In this document: one piece after another, positions 45,424 through 54,985 of the stretch
How the letters are laid out: every line of letters begins with the position of its first letter
Numbering within the stretch: the stretch's first letter is position 1
Source of the DNA: Companilactobacillus insicii
Lineage (GTDB): Bacteria; Bacillota; Bacilli; Lactobacillales; Lactobacillaceae
NCBI RefSeq assembly: GCF_003946015.1
Contig: NZ_RHNU01000002.1
Span: 1 to 64,000 of the forward strand
DNA: 64,000 nt
Direction: 5' to 3'
Translations under genes and position numbers: made by a program
Notes under the pieces: model-generated
The model's input: the letters and a program-made list of their open reading frames with translations, nothing else
Databases searched by the model: none
What the model was told of the DNA's origin: nothing

Positions 45424-47760
45424 ATGCTGGAATTAAAACATATAAAAAAATACTTCTACGTTGGTGACTCAGTTACTAAGGCCTTAGACGATGTGTCAGT
45501 ATCATTTAGGCCAAAAGAATTCGTCGCTATATTGGGACCAAGTGGTTCTGGTAAAACTACTATGCTGAATGGTATTGGTGGACTAGACATATACGACTCT
45601 GGAGATTTAGTTATAAAAGGAAAATCTACCAAAGACTTCTCCGAATCAGACTGGGATGCTTATCGTAACAATTCTGTGGGATTCATCTTCCAAAGTTATA
45701 ACATTATCGGACATTTGAGTATTTTGGACAATGTCGAAATGGGAATGACTCTTAGCGGCGTTCCAAATACTGAAAAGAGAGAAAAAGCTGTTAAGGCCTT
45801 GGAACGTGTTGGCTTAGGACCACATATGGATAAAAAGCCTAATCAGCTATCCGGTGGTCAAATGCAACGTGTTGCGATTGCTCGTGCAATTGCCAATGAT
45901 CCTGAAATATTGCTATGTGATGAACCAACTGGTGCTTTGGATACTGAAACCAGTGTTCAAATTATGGAATTGATCAAAGAATTATCAAAAGAACGCTTGG
46001 TAATCATGGTCACTCACAATCCTAAACTTGCCAAACAATACGCCAGTCGTATTATAAATTTTGCTGATGGTAAGATTCAAGACGATTCTAATCCCTACAC
46101 AGAGGATGAGAACAAAGATAAATTTGAACTAAAGAAAACTAAAATGACTTTTTGGACCGCATTAAAGTTATCGTTCACAAATATCAAAACAAAAAAGGCC
46201 AGAACCTTCCTAACCGCCTTTGCCTCAAGTATCGGTATTATCAGTATTGCCATCGTGTTAGCTCTCTCATCTGGATTTCAAAAGCAAATCGACAAGACTC
46301 AGTCAAATACACTGGCACAATTTCCAATTACCATTTCACAAGTAGCTTCTAGTCAAACTGCTCCAACCACTAAAAATAACAAACTGACCAAGGATAAAAA
46401 GACTAAGGTCACCGCAAAAATGAGTCAGGCGGATAAATCGACTCACATCAACAATATTAATAAGAAATATATGAACTACATCGACAATATTGATCCTAAA
46501 CTGAGTAAAACTGTTACTTACACATTTTCCACTGGAATGAACTTATTAAGTGACGTCGATGGAAAAATCAAAACAGTTCAATTTTCAAATGTCGACAATA
46601 GCAAGGCTAACTCCGCCAGTGCCATGACTAATGCAATGGCATCATCAACTGGTATCGGTGGCTCTGTTTATCCTGGAGGAAAAAGTGGTAAAGCATTTCT
46701 AAATAAACACTACAAAGTTGTATCTGGATCTATGCCCACGACTGCTAACGATATCGTATTAATTGTTGATACAGATAATTCAACTAACATCAATGCCTTA
46801 AAGAACTTAGGATTATCGGTTAAAGATGGTCAAAAACTCGATTTTAATAAGCTCGTCGGCAAAGAAATAAAATTAGTTAACAATAATAACTACTATAAAA
46901 AACTAGAAACTGGCACTTTCCTACCGAATTCAGCTAATGAAGAACTTTACAATAATAATTCAAATACAACTTTGAAAATTTCAGGTATTTTGAGAGTTAA
47001 ATCAAAATCATCCGAAAATATTCTAGCTTCAGGTATTGCTTATAGTGACCAACTAACAAAGAATATCATTAGTGAAAATAAGAACTCTGATATTGTCACA
47101 GCTCAAAAAAATAGTAATACAAATGTTCTAACTGGTGCTAGCGTTGATGATGCAAAAACTAAAGATACCTTGGTAAATTACTTAGGTGGTTCAACGACTC
47201 CTTCAAGCATTATGATTTACCCTAATAACTTCAAGAATAAAGATAAAGTTCTTAAGTACTTAGATAAATACAATAGCGGTAAAAAGAAATCAGATAAGAT
47301 TATTTACACAGATATGGCCGGATCAGTTTCTAACTTAACTGGTGGCCTAATGGATGCAATAACATACGTATTGATTGCATTCGCCGGTATTTCATTGGTA
47401 ACAAGTATGATAATGATTTCGATTATTACTTACACTTCTGTTTTAGAACGTACTAAGGAAATTGGTATTCTGAAGGCTCTAGGTGCAAGAAAGAAAGACA
47501 TAACTCGTGTATTCGATGCTGAAACAACTATTCTAGGTGTTGCATCTGGACTACTGGGTGTAATAATTGCCTATCTAGCAACCTTCCCTATTAATTCAGT
47601 TTTGAAGAGTATGACTGACTTATCTAATGTTGCACAGTTAAATCCTGTTCATGCCATTATCTTAATTATCGTAAGTACGATATTAACGGTAATCGGCGGA
47701 CACATTCCAGCTCGAATGGCTGCTAAAAAGGATGCTGCTACTGCATTACGTTCGGAATAA
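45424..47760 (+). CDS. ABC exporter with fused ATPase and FtsX-type permease (MacB-like)
   Basis: 778 residues. Residues 1-230 are the ATPase (Walker A GPSGSGKTT at 38-46; signature LSGGQMQRVAIARA; Walker B ILLCDEPTGALD). Residues ~265-285 are TM1, followed by a ~350-residue extracellular domain rich in Asn, Ser, Thr and Lys, then three C-terminal TM helices (ALGARKKDITRVFDAETTIL between them is the FtsX signature). SD AAAGGGA. Such MacB/FtsX-type exporters act as mechanotransmission pumps for peptides, lantibiotics or lipoproteins, but no sensor kinase or cognate peptide gene lies beside it. Substrate unknown. Confidence 0.88.
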   Translation: MLELKHIKKYFYVGDSVTKALDDVSVSFRPKEFVAILGPSGSGKTTMLNGIGGLDIYDSGDLVIKGKSTKDFSESDWDAYRNNSVGFIFQSYNIIGHLSILDNVEMGMTLSGVPNTEKREKAVKALERVGLGPHMDKKPNQLSGGQMQRVAIARAIANDPEILLCDEPTGALDTETSVQIMELIKELSKERLVIMVTHNPKLAKQYASRIINFADGKIQDDSNPYTEDENKDKFELKKTKMTFWTALKLSFTNIKTKKARTFLTAFASSIGIISIAIVLALSSGFQKQIDKTQSNTLAQFPITISQVASSQTAPTTKNNKLTKDKKTKVTAKMSQADKSTHINNINKKYMNYIDNIDPKLSKTVTYTFSTGMNLLSDVDGKIKTVQFSNVDNSKANSASAMTNAMASSTGIGGSVYPGGKSGKAFLNKHYKVVSGSMPTTANDIVLIVDTDNSTNINALKNLGLSVKDGQKLDFNKLVGKEIKLVNNNNYYKKLETGTFLPNSANEELYNNNSNTTLKISGILRVKSKSSENILASGIAYSDQLTKNIISENKNSDIVTAQKNSNTNVLTGASVDDAKTKDTLVNYLGGSTTPSSIMIYPNNFKNKDKVLKYLDKYNSGKKKSDKIIYTDMAGSVSNLTGGLMDAITYVLIAFAGISLVTSMIMISIITYTSVLERTKEIGILKALGARKKDITRVFDAETTILGVASGLLGVIIAYLATFPINSVLKSMTDLSNVAQLNPVHAIILIIVSTILTVIGGHIPARMAAKKDAATALRSE

Positions 47761-47778
47761 ATATAATAATTAAAAAAT

Positions 47779-47818
47779 AATTCTAAGTTCGCATTTACGG
47801 ACTTAGAATTATTTTTTT
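47779..47818. terminator. Bidirectional terminator
   Basis: AATTCTAAGT.CG/CG.ACTTAGAATT stem flanked by A and T runs; the DUF6483 stop codon lies in its right arm. Confidence 0.88.
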
Positions 47819-48147
47819 ACAGACATTTTATCAATCGAATGTTTTAACTCTATTTTTAATTTTTCATTAACATCACTATACGAATTTAATTTAACCATCA
47901 ACCACTGTGCTAGTTTCAAATATGAATCACGTTCCAAAATAAATTTCTGTTCAAAAACTAATTTAACCGCAAGATCATATTTTCCTTTAAACAGTAACTT
48001 GTTTATTTCAGTTTCTATCGTTCCTGATTGTCCTTGTTGCTGTTCAAAGACAACTTGTGATTTACTACCATCCTTATTATTCAACACGATTCCCAATCCC
48101 TCTGCGAATGATTTAATTTGATGCATGATGAAATCATTGTCATCCAT
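47809..48147 (-). CDS. DUF6483-like small cytoplasmic protein
   Basis: 112 residues from ATG 48147 after SD GATGGAGG; the frame continues to 48162 without one. All-helical: MHQIKSFAEGLGIVLNNKD, then EINKLLFKGKYDLAVKLVFEQKF, then a Lys-rich C-terminus. This looks like the DUF6483 family common in lactobacilli. Function unknown. Divergent from the XRE gene. Confidence 0.6.
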   Translation of the reverse strand: MDDNDFIMHQIKSFAEGLGIVLNNKDGSKSQVVFEQQQGQSGTIETEINKLLFKGKYDLAVKLVFEQKFILERDSYLKLAQWLMVKLNSYSDVNEKLKIELKHSIDKMSVKK

Positions 48148-48273
48148 GGTGAATACCTCCATCTATGTTTGAATCTATTGTACTATGTATACAGAGGAAT
48201 TGATTCCTAAAGAACCTAATGTAAAAGCATTTTGACATCGTTATAACGATAATTCAAATGAAAGGATAAATAA

Positions 48274-48846
48274 ATGAAAATCAATCAAAAATTGATTTAT
48301 TATCGTCATCAAAATAATTTATCACAAGAGGCTCTAGCTAAGAAAATGTACGTTTCACGTCAAACAATTTCTAATTGGGAAACAGGAAAAACTTACCCAG
48401 ATATTCAGAATTTGATTTTACTATCAAATATTTATCAAATCAAAGTTGATGATTTGGTTAAAGATGATATTGACCTAATGCAAAATAACTTATCTAAATT
48501 TAAAATACGTGAATTATCAGTTGGCTTAATAGCTACTTTGATTGCCGTATATGCATCATTCATCAGTATTCGTTGGTTACCGATATCAATTGCATCAATG
48601 CTAGTAGCCACCTTTACCACCTTAGGCGTACTAACTTCTATAACTTTAATCAAGCTTAGCAACAAACTCCATTTACAAACATTCAAACAAACCATGGCAT
48701 TCTTAAATGGTAAATCGGTTGAACAAATTAAATATGATCAGAAAAGGCGACGTCACATTTTGATTATTTCAGCCTTTATAGGAATATTTCTCGGTTCCAT
48801 CCTTACTTATTTGATTGCTGTAAACTTCCTAGGATGGACGTTATAA
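48274..48846 (+). CDS. XRE-family regulator with membrane domain
   Basis: 190 residues: HTH_3 DNA-binding domain (LIYYRHQNNLSQEALAKKMY, VSRQTISNWETGKTYPDI) at 1-65, followed by three or four hydrophobic segments (VGLIATLIAVYASF; PISIASMLVATFTTLGVL; ILIISAFIGIFLGSILTYLI). Membrane-tethered XRE regulators of this layout are common in lactobacilli beside transporters and may sense membrane stress. SD AAAGGA. Its proximity to the ABC exporter at 45424 suggests a link but none is shown. Confidence 0.8.
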   Translation: MKINQKLIYYRHQNNLSQEALAKKMYVSRQTISNWETGKTYPDIQNLILLSNIYQIKVDDLVKDDIDLMQNNLSKFKIRELSVGLIATLIAVYASFISIRWLPISIASMLVATFTTLGVLTSITLIKLSNKLHLQTFKQTMAFLNGKSVEQIKYDQKRRRHILIISAFIGIFLGSILTYLIAVNFLGWTL

Positions 48847-48919
48847 CGTTTCCCGTGAAACAATTTGAGACATTTTTAATGTTTTGTTGGATAATGGATG
48901 TCCTGGAGGAGGGAACGTT

Positions 48920-49579
48920 TTGTACAAAGAAATTACTATTAGACAATTATTCGAATTACTAAATAACCAATTAGGTCGTCAAGATTGGTGGCCTGCTCAT
49001 AGCACTGAAGAAATGCTTGTTGGGATGGTATTGATTCAAAATACTAATTGGAAAAATGTTGACCGTTCACTGGCAAACTTACAAGATGCAACTGGATTCG
49101 ATCTTGATAAGTTGCTAGCATTACCACTAGAACAGTTGCGTGATTTAATTCAACCTAGCGGATTTTATAAAAACAAGTCAATTTATGTACGCTCATTATT
49201 AACTGCATATCGTGAAGACTTTGATGATTGGAAAAGATTCTCAACTCCAATCTTACGTAAGAGATTACTTAATCTAAAGGGTATTGGAAATGAAACGGCT
49301 GATGTTCTTATACTATATTATTTTCACCGTTCCACTTTTGTTGCAGACAATTACTGCATGCGACTATTTCAAAATTTGCATGCATTTAATGAGAAGCCCA
49401 CATACATGCAATTAAAAAATTCCGTCCAAGCTGATTTTGATTTCACACCTGACGAGGCTAGTGAATTTCACGCATTAATAGATGAATTTGGAAAATTAAA
49501 AAGTGACTTTTTTGAAGGTTACAAGCTAAAACTTCCACACTCACTTACCCAAAATTCCAAAAAAGAAAACATGGGCTAA
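48920..49579 (+). CDS. Endonuclease III-like HhH-GPD protein lacking key residues
   Basis: 219 residues from TTG 48920, preceded by SD GGAGGAGGG (48905-48913); the open frame begins at 48884 without SD. The HhH-GPD fold is visible (EEMLVGMVLIQNTNWKNVDR; LLNLKGIGNETADVLILYYF; STFVADNYCMRLF). In EndoIII the loop reads GVGRKTA with the lyase Lys; here it is GIGNETA, so Lys is replaced by Glu, while the Asp (ADNY) remains. The four-Cys 4Fe-4S loop is absent. Hence a monofunctional or altered glycosylase is likely. Its 3' end overlaps the convergent TetR gene by 39 bases. Confidence 0.8.
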   Translation: MYKEITIRQLFELLNNQLGRQDWWPAHSTEEMLVGMVLIQNTNWKNVDRSLANLQDATGFDLDKLLALPLEQLRDLIQPSGFYKNKSIYVRSLLTAYREDFDDWKRFSTPILRKRLLNLKGIGNETADVLILYYFHRSTFVADNYCMRLFQNLHAFNEKPTYMQLKNSVQADFDFTPDEASEFHALIDEFGKLKSDFFEGYKLKLPHSLTQNSKKENMG

Positions 49580-50143
49580 TCCATTTGTATATTTCTTAGT
49601 GACAAGATCTTTTGTTTTTTGTGCTTTATTAGGATTCATGAAATATGTCAAAATCATATCTACATACATCATAATAACTTCATCTTGGATATCGTCACGA
49701 ATCATCCCCTCAGCTCGACCCTGTTTGATAATTTTACCCCAGAAGCCCTCCTTACCCTTGTTATAAACTTTCATAACTCGATCATCACCGTTAGCACCCT
49801 GGAACTCATCAATCATAAAATCCATAAAATCATTATTTATGACATTAACTTGAGTGGCACCGAAATTTAGAATACCTTCTATTTTTTCTTTAAAACTCAT
49901 ATTAGACTGATCCAATCTATCATCATAACTGGCATAACCATCAACAATCATTTTAATAGTAACTTCACGTGCTAATTCTATTTTGCTAGGAAAATATTTA
50001 TATAAAGTTACTTGTGACGAATCGGCCTCTTTCGCAATTTCTGCGACAGAGGTCTTTTTGTATCCATTCATAACAAAGGTTTTAGTTGCAGCATTTATGA
50101 TATCTTTTCTCTTCTGTTCTTTACGTTTTTTATTAGTCGCCAT
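49541..50143 (-). CDS. TetR/AcrR-family regulator of the adjacent ABC exporter
   Basis: 200 residues from ATG 50143 after SD TGGAGGAAG. HTH: INAATKTFVMNGYKKTSVAE then IAKEADSSQVTLYKYFPSK. Divergent from the two-gene ABC exporter (50377-52916) across a spacer that carries AGTGATATTTCACT by its own start and TGCTGATAT/ATATCAGCA around the exporter promoter. Expected to repress the exporter until a drug or toxic metabolite binds. Confidence 0.88.
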   Translation of the reverse strand: MATNKKRKEQKRKDIINAATKTFVMNGYKKTSVAEIAKEADSSQVTLYKYFPSKIELAREVTIKMIVDGYASYDDRLDQSNMSFKEKIEGILNFGATQVNVINNDFMDFMIDEFQGANGDDRVMKVYNKGKEGFWGKIIKQGRAEGMIRDDIQDEVIMMYVDMILTYFMNPNKAQKTKDLVTKKYTNGLAHVFFFGILGK

Positions 50144-50165
50144 AACTTCCTCCAAAAATATTTTT

Positions 50166-50179
50166 AGTGATATTTCACT
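50166..50179. promoter_or_regulatory. Dyad near the TetR start
   Basis: AGTGA-TATT-TCACT, perfect 5-base arms, 23 bases upstream of the TetR ATG; candidate autoregulatory operator. Confidence 0.45.
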
Positions 50180-50232
50180 TTTTTTAGCGTCATATCAATA
50201 TAGTTATTTTTGTATCCTCAGATAGTTCATAT

Positions 50233-50267
50233 TGCTGATATTTTAAGGTTGACACTTCATATCAGCA
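50233..50267. promoter_or_regulatory. Inverted repeat over the ABC exporter promoter
   Basis: TGCTGATAT (50233-50241) and ATATCAGCA (50259-50267), perfect 9-base arms separated by 17 bases that include the -35 box; the right arm fills the -35/-10 spacer. Likely repressor site. Confidence 0.65.
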
Positions 50268-50277
50268 CAACTAATAT
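50249..50277 (+). promoter_or_regulatory. Promoter of the two-gene ABC exporter operon
   Basis: TTGACA (50249-50254), 17-base spacer, TAATAT (50272-50277), about 100 bases upstream of ATG 50377. Confidence 0.8.
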
Positions 50278-50376
50278 ACTCTTTGATAAATGAACTATTC
50301 AAGAAAAATATTTCATTTTATTATTGTTAATTCAAGTTTATTGCTCAATAACTCGAATGTATGTAAAGGGGATAAT

Positions 50377-51288
50377 ATGATGCAACAAAATAATAATGTT
50401 ATTTTACATATTGATCATCTACAAAAAAGATTTGGAAAATTTCAAGCTTTAAAAAACATAACTTTTGATGTCCACTCCGGTGAGGTCTTTGGTTTTATTG
50501 GACCTAACGGTGCTGGTAAATCCACAACAATTCGTACACTCCTAGGAATATTACGTGCTAGTGGTGGAACTGCAACGTTGTTCGGAAAAGATGTTTATAA
50601 AGATTCTGTTTCGATTCATAAACGTCTAGCTTATGTACCTGGTGATGTTTATCTATGGCCCAATCTAACTGGTGGTGAAATAATCGATCTATTTCTTAAA
50701 CTGGGAAATACAAAGCATAACCGCAAAACAGATTTAATGATCAAACGATTCCAGTTAGATCCAACTAAAAAAGCACGAACATATTCCAAAGGTAATCGTC
50801 AAAAAGTAGCTTTGATTGCCGCCTTCTCCACTGACGCAGATTTTTATATCTTTGATGAACCTACCTCTGGACTTGATCCACTAAATGAAGAAATATTTCA
50901 ACAATCAGTTATGGAATTGAAAAAAGAAGGAAAAGCAATTCTATTATCTAGCCATATCTTATCCGAAGTGGAAAAGATGTGTGATCGCATTGGAATCATT
51001 CGTAATGGAGAAATCGTCGAGACCGGATCATTATCAGACATGCGACACCTTACGAGAACTGTTATTGAATATCAAACAATGCAACCGACTCCTGAACTAC
51101 AAACTTTGCAAGGAGTTCACAATGTAACGACTAGTACAAATGGTCTTACGACGTTCTCAGTTGATTCCGATCAAATTAGTTATGTTATGGATTATTTAGC
51201 TTCTAAACAAATAGTTTCTCTTCAATCAACTCCTCCAACCTTAGAAGATTTATTCATGAGATATTACAGTTCAAATGAAGGGAGATAA
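50377..51288 (+). CDS. ABC transporter ATP-binding protein
   Basis: 303 residues. Start at ATG 50377 (SD AAAGGGG); an in-frame ATG at 50290 lies close to the promoter with no SD. Walker A GPNGAGKST, signature YSKGNRQKV, Walker B FYIFDEPTSGLDP, H-loop LSSHIL. The C-terminal ~80 residues form the usual accessory domain of drug-export ATPases. Pairs with the permease that starts 6 bases later. Confidence 0.92.
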   Translation: MMQQNNNVILHIDHLQKRFGKFQALKNITFDVHSGEVFGFIGPNGAGKSTTIRTLLGILRASGGTATLFGKDVYKDSVSIHKRLAYVPGDVYLWPNLTGGEIIDLFLKLGNTKHNRKTDLMIKRFQLDPTKKARTYSKGNRQKVALIAAFSTDADFYIFDEPTSGLDPLNEEIFQQSVMELKKEGKAILLSSHILSEVEKMCDRIGIIRNGEIVETGSLSDMRHLTRTVIEYQTMQPTPELQTLQGVHNVTTSTNGLTTFSVDSDQISYVMDYLASKQIVSLQSTPPTLEDLFMRYYSSNEGR

Positions 51289-51293
51289 CAGTT

Positions 51294-52916
51294 ATGGAAA
51301 ATCGTAATTTTCATCAAACTTGGTTTCTAACACGTTTTAGTCTAAAACGTGATTGGTTAAAGTTGGCACTTTGGTCAGTAACAATGGTTGTCCTATTCGC
51401 GGCCATCGCTGCTAAGTTCACTGCTATCTATGATTCGCAATCAGCAATTGATGAAATAGTCAAAACTCTAAAGTCTCCTTCCATGATTTCACTATTCGGT
51501 AAACTTTCGGGTACTGCCCCTTACACAGTAGCGGATGTATTTGCTGGTGAAATGACTGTCTTTATGGCAATGATGGCAGCAATTATGAACTTTTCAATTA
51601 TTATTAAGAACACACGTGGTGAAGAAGATTCAGGATTATTAGAAATAATTCAATCACATTCTGTTGGTAAATTATCCAATCTAGCCTCAGCTTTAATAGA
51701 ATTATTCATCATAAATCTACTAATTGGATTATTTTATAGTCTCGGACTTCAATTTGCTAATCTTAACGGAACAGATATAAATGGTAACTTTCTATTAGGA
51801 CTTGGTCTCGGAGCATCAGGATTCATGTTTGCTGCCATAGCAGCATTTTTGGCTCAATTGGTCGACAATTCACGATCAGCAACCATACTGTCCTATATCG
51901 TGTTTGGAATCATGTACATCGCTAGAATGTCAACGGACGTTTCTAATCCAAAAGCCACTTGGCTCATCCCATTTGGTTGGGTAGAAAAATTTTCAACTTA
52001 TCAAGAGAACAATTGGTTACCAGTATTTCTAATGATAGGATTGTCCATAATCCTCTGCATAGCGGCGCTATGGATCAATAATTATCGTGATATCGGCTCT
52101 GGTATTATTGCTACCAAACCAGGACGTGCAAAGGCGTCAACATTCCTTCGTGGTCCAATAAGTTTATTTTGGCGATTACACCGCACAACTATTATCGTAT
52201 GGGTTATCGGTCTACTAATTTTAGGTTTCACCTACGGCTCTATCTTTAATACCATAGGTGATATATTAAAAACTAACCCTGCAATGGAAAAAATCTTTGG
52301 TGCAGCGGCTGTTAATAAAGCAAATATTCTAATCATTAAAAATTTCGTAGCAATATTAATGATTGTGCTTGGAGTACTAGCACTATTCCCAGGAATTCAG
52401 ATCATAAACTACCTAAAAACTGGTGAGAGCAAAGGATATCTAGAATTAATTCACTCAAAACCAATCAGCCGTAATTATTTATTCACAAGTGTATTAATAC
52501 TAGGAATCTTAACTAGTATCGCCGCACTTTTCGCTGGAATATGGGGCTTACAGCTTGGAGGAGCATCTGTAATGAAACATCCAGTAGAAATGTCAGTATT
52601 TCTTCGTGGATTCTATGGATATATTTCTCCAGTAATCTTAGTATTAGCTATATCCGCATGTATAGTGGGCTGGATTCCTAGACTATCCGTTTTCGGTTAT
52701 TTATATTCCGGTTTAGCATTATTCATCGGATACTTCGGTAAACTAATTGATTTACCAAAATGGTGTAACAAACTGACTCCATTTGGATATATCCCTAAGG
52801 TTCCAGTGGATAAGGTCGACATGGGAACAATGTGGTGGCAACTAGCACTAGCAGTTACATTAATAATTATTGGATATATCGGCTATCATATTCGTGATCT
52901 AAAGAGCGCAAACTAA
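51294..52916 (+). CDS. ABC exporter permease, tetronasin-resistance (TnrB3/COG3559) type
   Basis: 540 residues in two homologous halves of about six TM helices each (first half begins WFLTRFSLKRDWLKLALWSV, second FWRLHRTTIIVWVIGLLIL). This is the doubled ABC-2 permease found in putative polyketide/antibiotic exporters of Firmicutes. SD AGGGAGA. With the ATPase and the divergent TetR regulator it forms an inducible drug-efflux unit; natural substrate unknown. Confidence 0.88.
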   Translation: MENRNFHQTWFLTRFSLKRDWLKLALWSVTMVVLFAAIAAKFTAIYDSQSAIDEIVKTLKSPSMISLFGKLSGTAPYTVADVFAGEMTVFMAMMAAIMNFSIIIKNTRGEEDSGLLEIIQSHSVGKLSNLASALIELFIINLLIGLFYSLGLQFANLNGTDINGNFLLGLGLGASGFMFAAIAAFLAQLVDNSRSATILSYIVFGIMYIARMSTDVSNPKATWLIPFGWVEKFSTYQENNWLPVFLMIGLSIILCIAALWINNYRDIGSGIIATKPGRAKASTFLRGPISLFWRLHRTTIIVWVIGLLILGFTYGSIFNTIGDILKTNPAMEKIFGAAAVNKANILIIKNFVAILMIVLGVLALFPGIQIINYLKTGESKGYLELIHSKPISRNYLFTSVLILGILTSIAALFAGIWGLQLGGASVMKHPVEMSVFLRGFYGYISPVILVLAISACIVGWIPRLSVFGYLYSGLALFIGYFGKLIDLPKWCNKLTPFGYIPKVPVDKVDMGTMWWQLALAVTLIIIGYIGYHIRDLKSAN

Positions 52917-52961
52917 AAAAAACACCCTCATCTCTACTTATGTAAAGATGGGGGTGTTTTA
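52917..52961. terminator. Bidirectional terminator after ABC exporter operon
   Basis: AACACCCTCATCT / AGATG-GGGTGTT stem, A and T flanks; the convergent gene ends in its right edge. Confidence 0.88.
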
Positions 52962-53426
52962 TATTTGTCCAACTTCAACTTGAACACCAGATGATAGTTT
53001 TTTACTTAGATAATCCTGAATTGTCTTATAAGAAGTATTAAAACTCATTTGTATTTGTTGTGGGCGGCTTGTATTAAATATTACCGCTACTTTTGGTTTT
53101 TGTTGAGGAATTTCAATAGGAATCAACGTTACATGAACAATCTGTGAATAATCTAATACTCCAGAATAAAAACCATTCATAACAACCTTCTTCTCTCCAA
53201 TACCCCCAACACCATTCATAATTGTTAGAGTTACAAATGCAGCCACCATAATAATATAAGGTAAATCATTAGAGGCAGAAACGAGTAGCCAAGCACCGAT
53301 AAAGGCAGCAAAAATTAATGACGATACCTTATATACCGACCGAATTTCTATTTGTGACTGCCAATAAATATTAAAAATGGCACCGGCTAAAAATATTACG
53401 TCTACTACGATTATTATAAAGTCCAT
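52959..53426 (-). CDS. Membrane protein with soluble C-terminal domain, unknown
   Basis: 155 residues. Three hydrophobic segments (FIIIVVDVIFLAGAIFNIYW; VSSLIFAAFIGAWLLV; YIIMVAAFVTLTIMNGV) followed by a ~75-residue beta-rich cytoplasmic or extracellular domain (KKVVMNGFYSGVLDYSQIVH...PKVAVIFNT...). Family not recognised; the tail resembles small domains of DUF5673-like proteins but I am not sure. SD AAAGGAATGAGG before ATG 53426. Monocistronic, divergent from mntH. Confidence 0.65.
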   Translation of the reverse strand: MDFIIIVVDVIFLAGAIFNIYWQSQIEIRSVYKVSSLIFAAFIGAWLLVSASNDLPYIIMVAAFVTLTIMNGVGGIGEKKVVMNGFYSGVLDYSQIVHVTLIPIEIPQQKPKVAVIFNTSRPQQIQMSFNTSYKTIQDYLSKKLSSGVQVEVGQI

Positions 53427-53523
53427 ATGGCCTCATTCCTTTTTAAATAATTGTAGGTTAGTATAGCAATTTTTACAAACTTTTACTTTGATTTACATCA
53501 ATATTAATTAAAAAATAAATAAG

Positions 53524-53537
53524 TTAAGCATCCCTAA
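53524..53537. promoter_or_regulatory. Candidate MntR/DtxR-type box upstream of mntH
   Basis: TTAAGCATCCCTAA, an imperfect TTARG...CYTAA dyad as in DtxR/MntR-family sites, about 75 bases before the mntH start. Judged from form and context only. Confidence 0.4.
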
Positions 53538-53613
53538 ATTTATTTTTTATTGGGGTTTAAATATAACTCATAACATGATACTATGTTGAGAGATTAAAAA
53601 GGGGGATACAAGC

Positions 53614-54978
53614 TTGAGTGAAAATAAACAAAAACACGAAAGCCTGATCCATTATGCAAACGGTCCTTCTCTAGAAGAGATTAATGATACCGTTGAAATT
53701 CCAAAAGATGCTGGATTCTTCAAGACCTTACTAGCTTATAGTGGTCCTGGAGCTTTAGTAGCTGTTGGATATATGGATCCTGGTAATTGGGTTACTTCCA
53801 TTGCGGGTGGTGCTCAATTCAAATACAAACTTTTGACCGTCATTTTGATATCTAGTTTAATCGCCATGTTATTACAATATATGGCTGCTAAACTAGGGAT
53901 TGTAACTGGTCGGGATTTGGCACAATTAACAAGAGATAGAACAACTAAAAAAGTTGGATTTGTTCTCTGGATAGTTACTGAGTTAGCTATCATGGCAACT
54001 GATATTGCGGAAATCATTGGTTCCGCAATTGCTTTGAAGCTCTTATTCAATATACCAATACTCTGGGGTGTACTAATAACCGCATTCGATGTTCTATTAT
54101 TGTTAATCTTAATGAAACTTGGTTTCAGAAAGATCGAAGCCATTGTTGCAGCATTAATCATGGTTATTCTCGCAGTATTTATGTACGAAGTTATCTTAGC
54201 GCAACCTAATATGGGACAAATGGTGATTGGATTCGTTCCTGACCCTGTTATCCTACAAAATCAAAGTATGCTTTATATTTCATTAGGTATTGTTGGTGCC
54301 ACTGTTATGCCACATAACCTATACTTGCATTCAAGTATTTCGCAAGCCAGAAAATATGATCGTAACGATTCAAAGAGTGTTAAACAAGCTGTACGTTTCT
54401 CAACTTGGGATTCAAATATTCAGTTAACATTAGCATTCGTTGTTAATACATTACTATTACTTCTTGGTGCTGCATTATTCTATGGAACAAAGAGTGATTT
54501 AGGTCGCTTCGTAGACTTATTCAATGCCTTACAAGATCCAAAGATTGCCGGTGCCGTTGCTAGTCCCGTTCTAAGTATTCTATTCGCCGTTGCCCTATTG
54601 GCTTCTGGTCAAAACTCTACTATTACAGGTACACTATCCGGTCAAATCGTAATGGAAGGTTTCGTCCACATGAAGATGAAACTTTGGGTAAGACGTGTTA
54701 TCACACGTTTACTATCCATTTTGCCGGTTATCATTTTTGCTGTTATCTATCATGGTAATGAGGCAAAAATCGAATCATTATTAACGTTCTCACAGGTATT
54801 CTTGAGTATTGCTTTACCATTCTCAATTTTCCCCTTGATTGCTTTTTCAAGTAACAAAGATCTGATGGGTGAATTTGCTAATAAGAATTACATTAAATAT
54901 ATTGGTTACGGAATTGCCGTGATCCTAACAATTTTAAATATTTGGTTAATTTATACTACATTTGTACCAGCTGTTTAA
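53614..54978 (+). CDS. mntH: Nramp-family Mn2+/H+ symporter MntH
   Basis: 454 residues with 11-12 TM helices. The Nramp metal-site motifs are visible: [15 protein letters not shown] in TM1 and [13 protein letters not shown] in TM6, plus [19 protein letters not shown]. Proton-driven manganese (and iron) uptake, important for lactobacilli that use Mn2+ against oxidative stress. Start is TTG 53614 behind SD GGGGGATA. Likely controlled by a manganese-responsive DtxR/MntR regulator, not in the window. TerC downstream is a candidate Mn exporter. Confidence 0.93.
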   Translation: MSENKQKHESLIHYANGPSLEEINDTVEIPKDAGFFKTLLAYSGPGALVAVGYMDPGNWVTSIAGGAQFKYKLLTVILISSLIAMLLQYMAAKLGIVTGRDLAQLTRDRTTKKVGFVLWIVTELAIMATDIAEIIGSAIALKLLFNIPILWGVLITAFDVLLLLILMKLGFRKIEAIVAALIMVILAVFMYEVILAQPNMGQMVIGFVPDPVILQNQSMLYISLGIVGATVMPHNLYLHSSISQARKYDRNDSKSVKQAVRFSTWDSNIQLTLAFVVNTLLLLLGAALFYGTKSDLGRFVDLFNALQDPKIAGAVASPVLSILFAVALLASGQNSTITGTLSGQIVMEGFVHMKMKLWVRRVITRLLSILPVIIFAVIYHGNEAKIESLLTFSQVFLSIALPFSIFPLIAFSSNKDLMGEFANKNYIKYIGYGIAVILTILNIWLIYTTFVPAV

Positions 54979-54985
54979 TACAAAG

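Noticed and set aside
50290-50376. Longer N-terminus of the ABC ATPase from ATG 50290
   Set aside because: That ATG is 13 bases after the -10 box and has no SD, and the extra 29 residues are not part of ABC ATPases; ATG 50377 has a strong SD.
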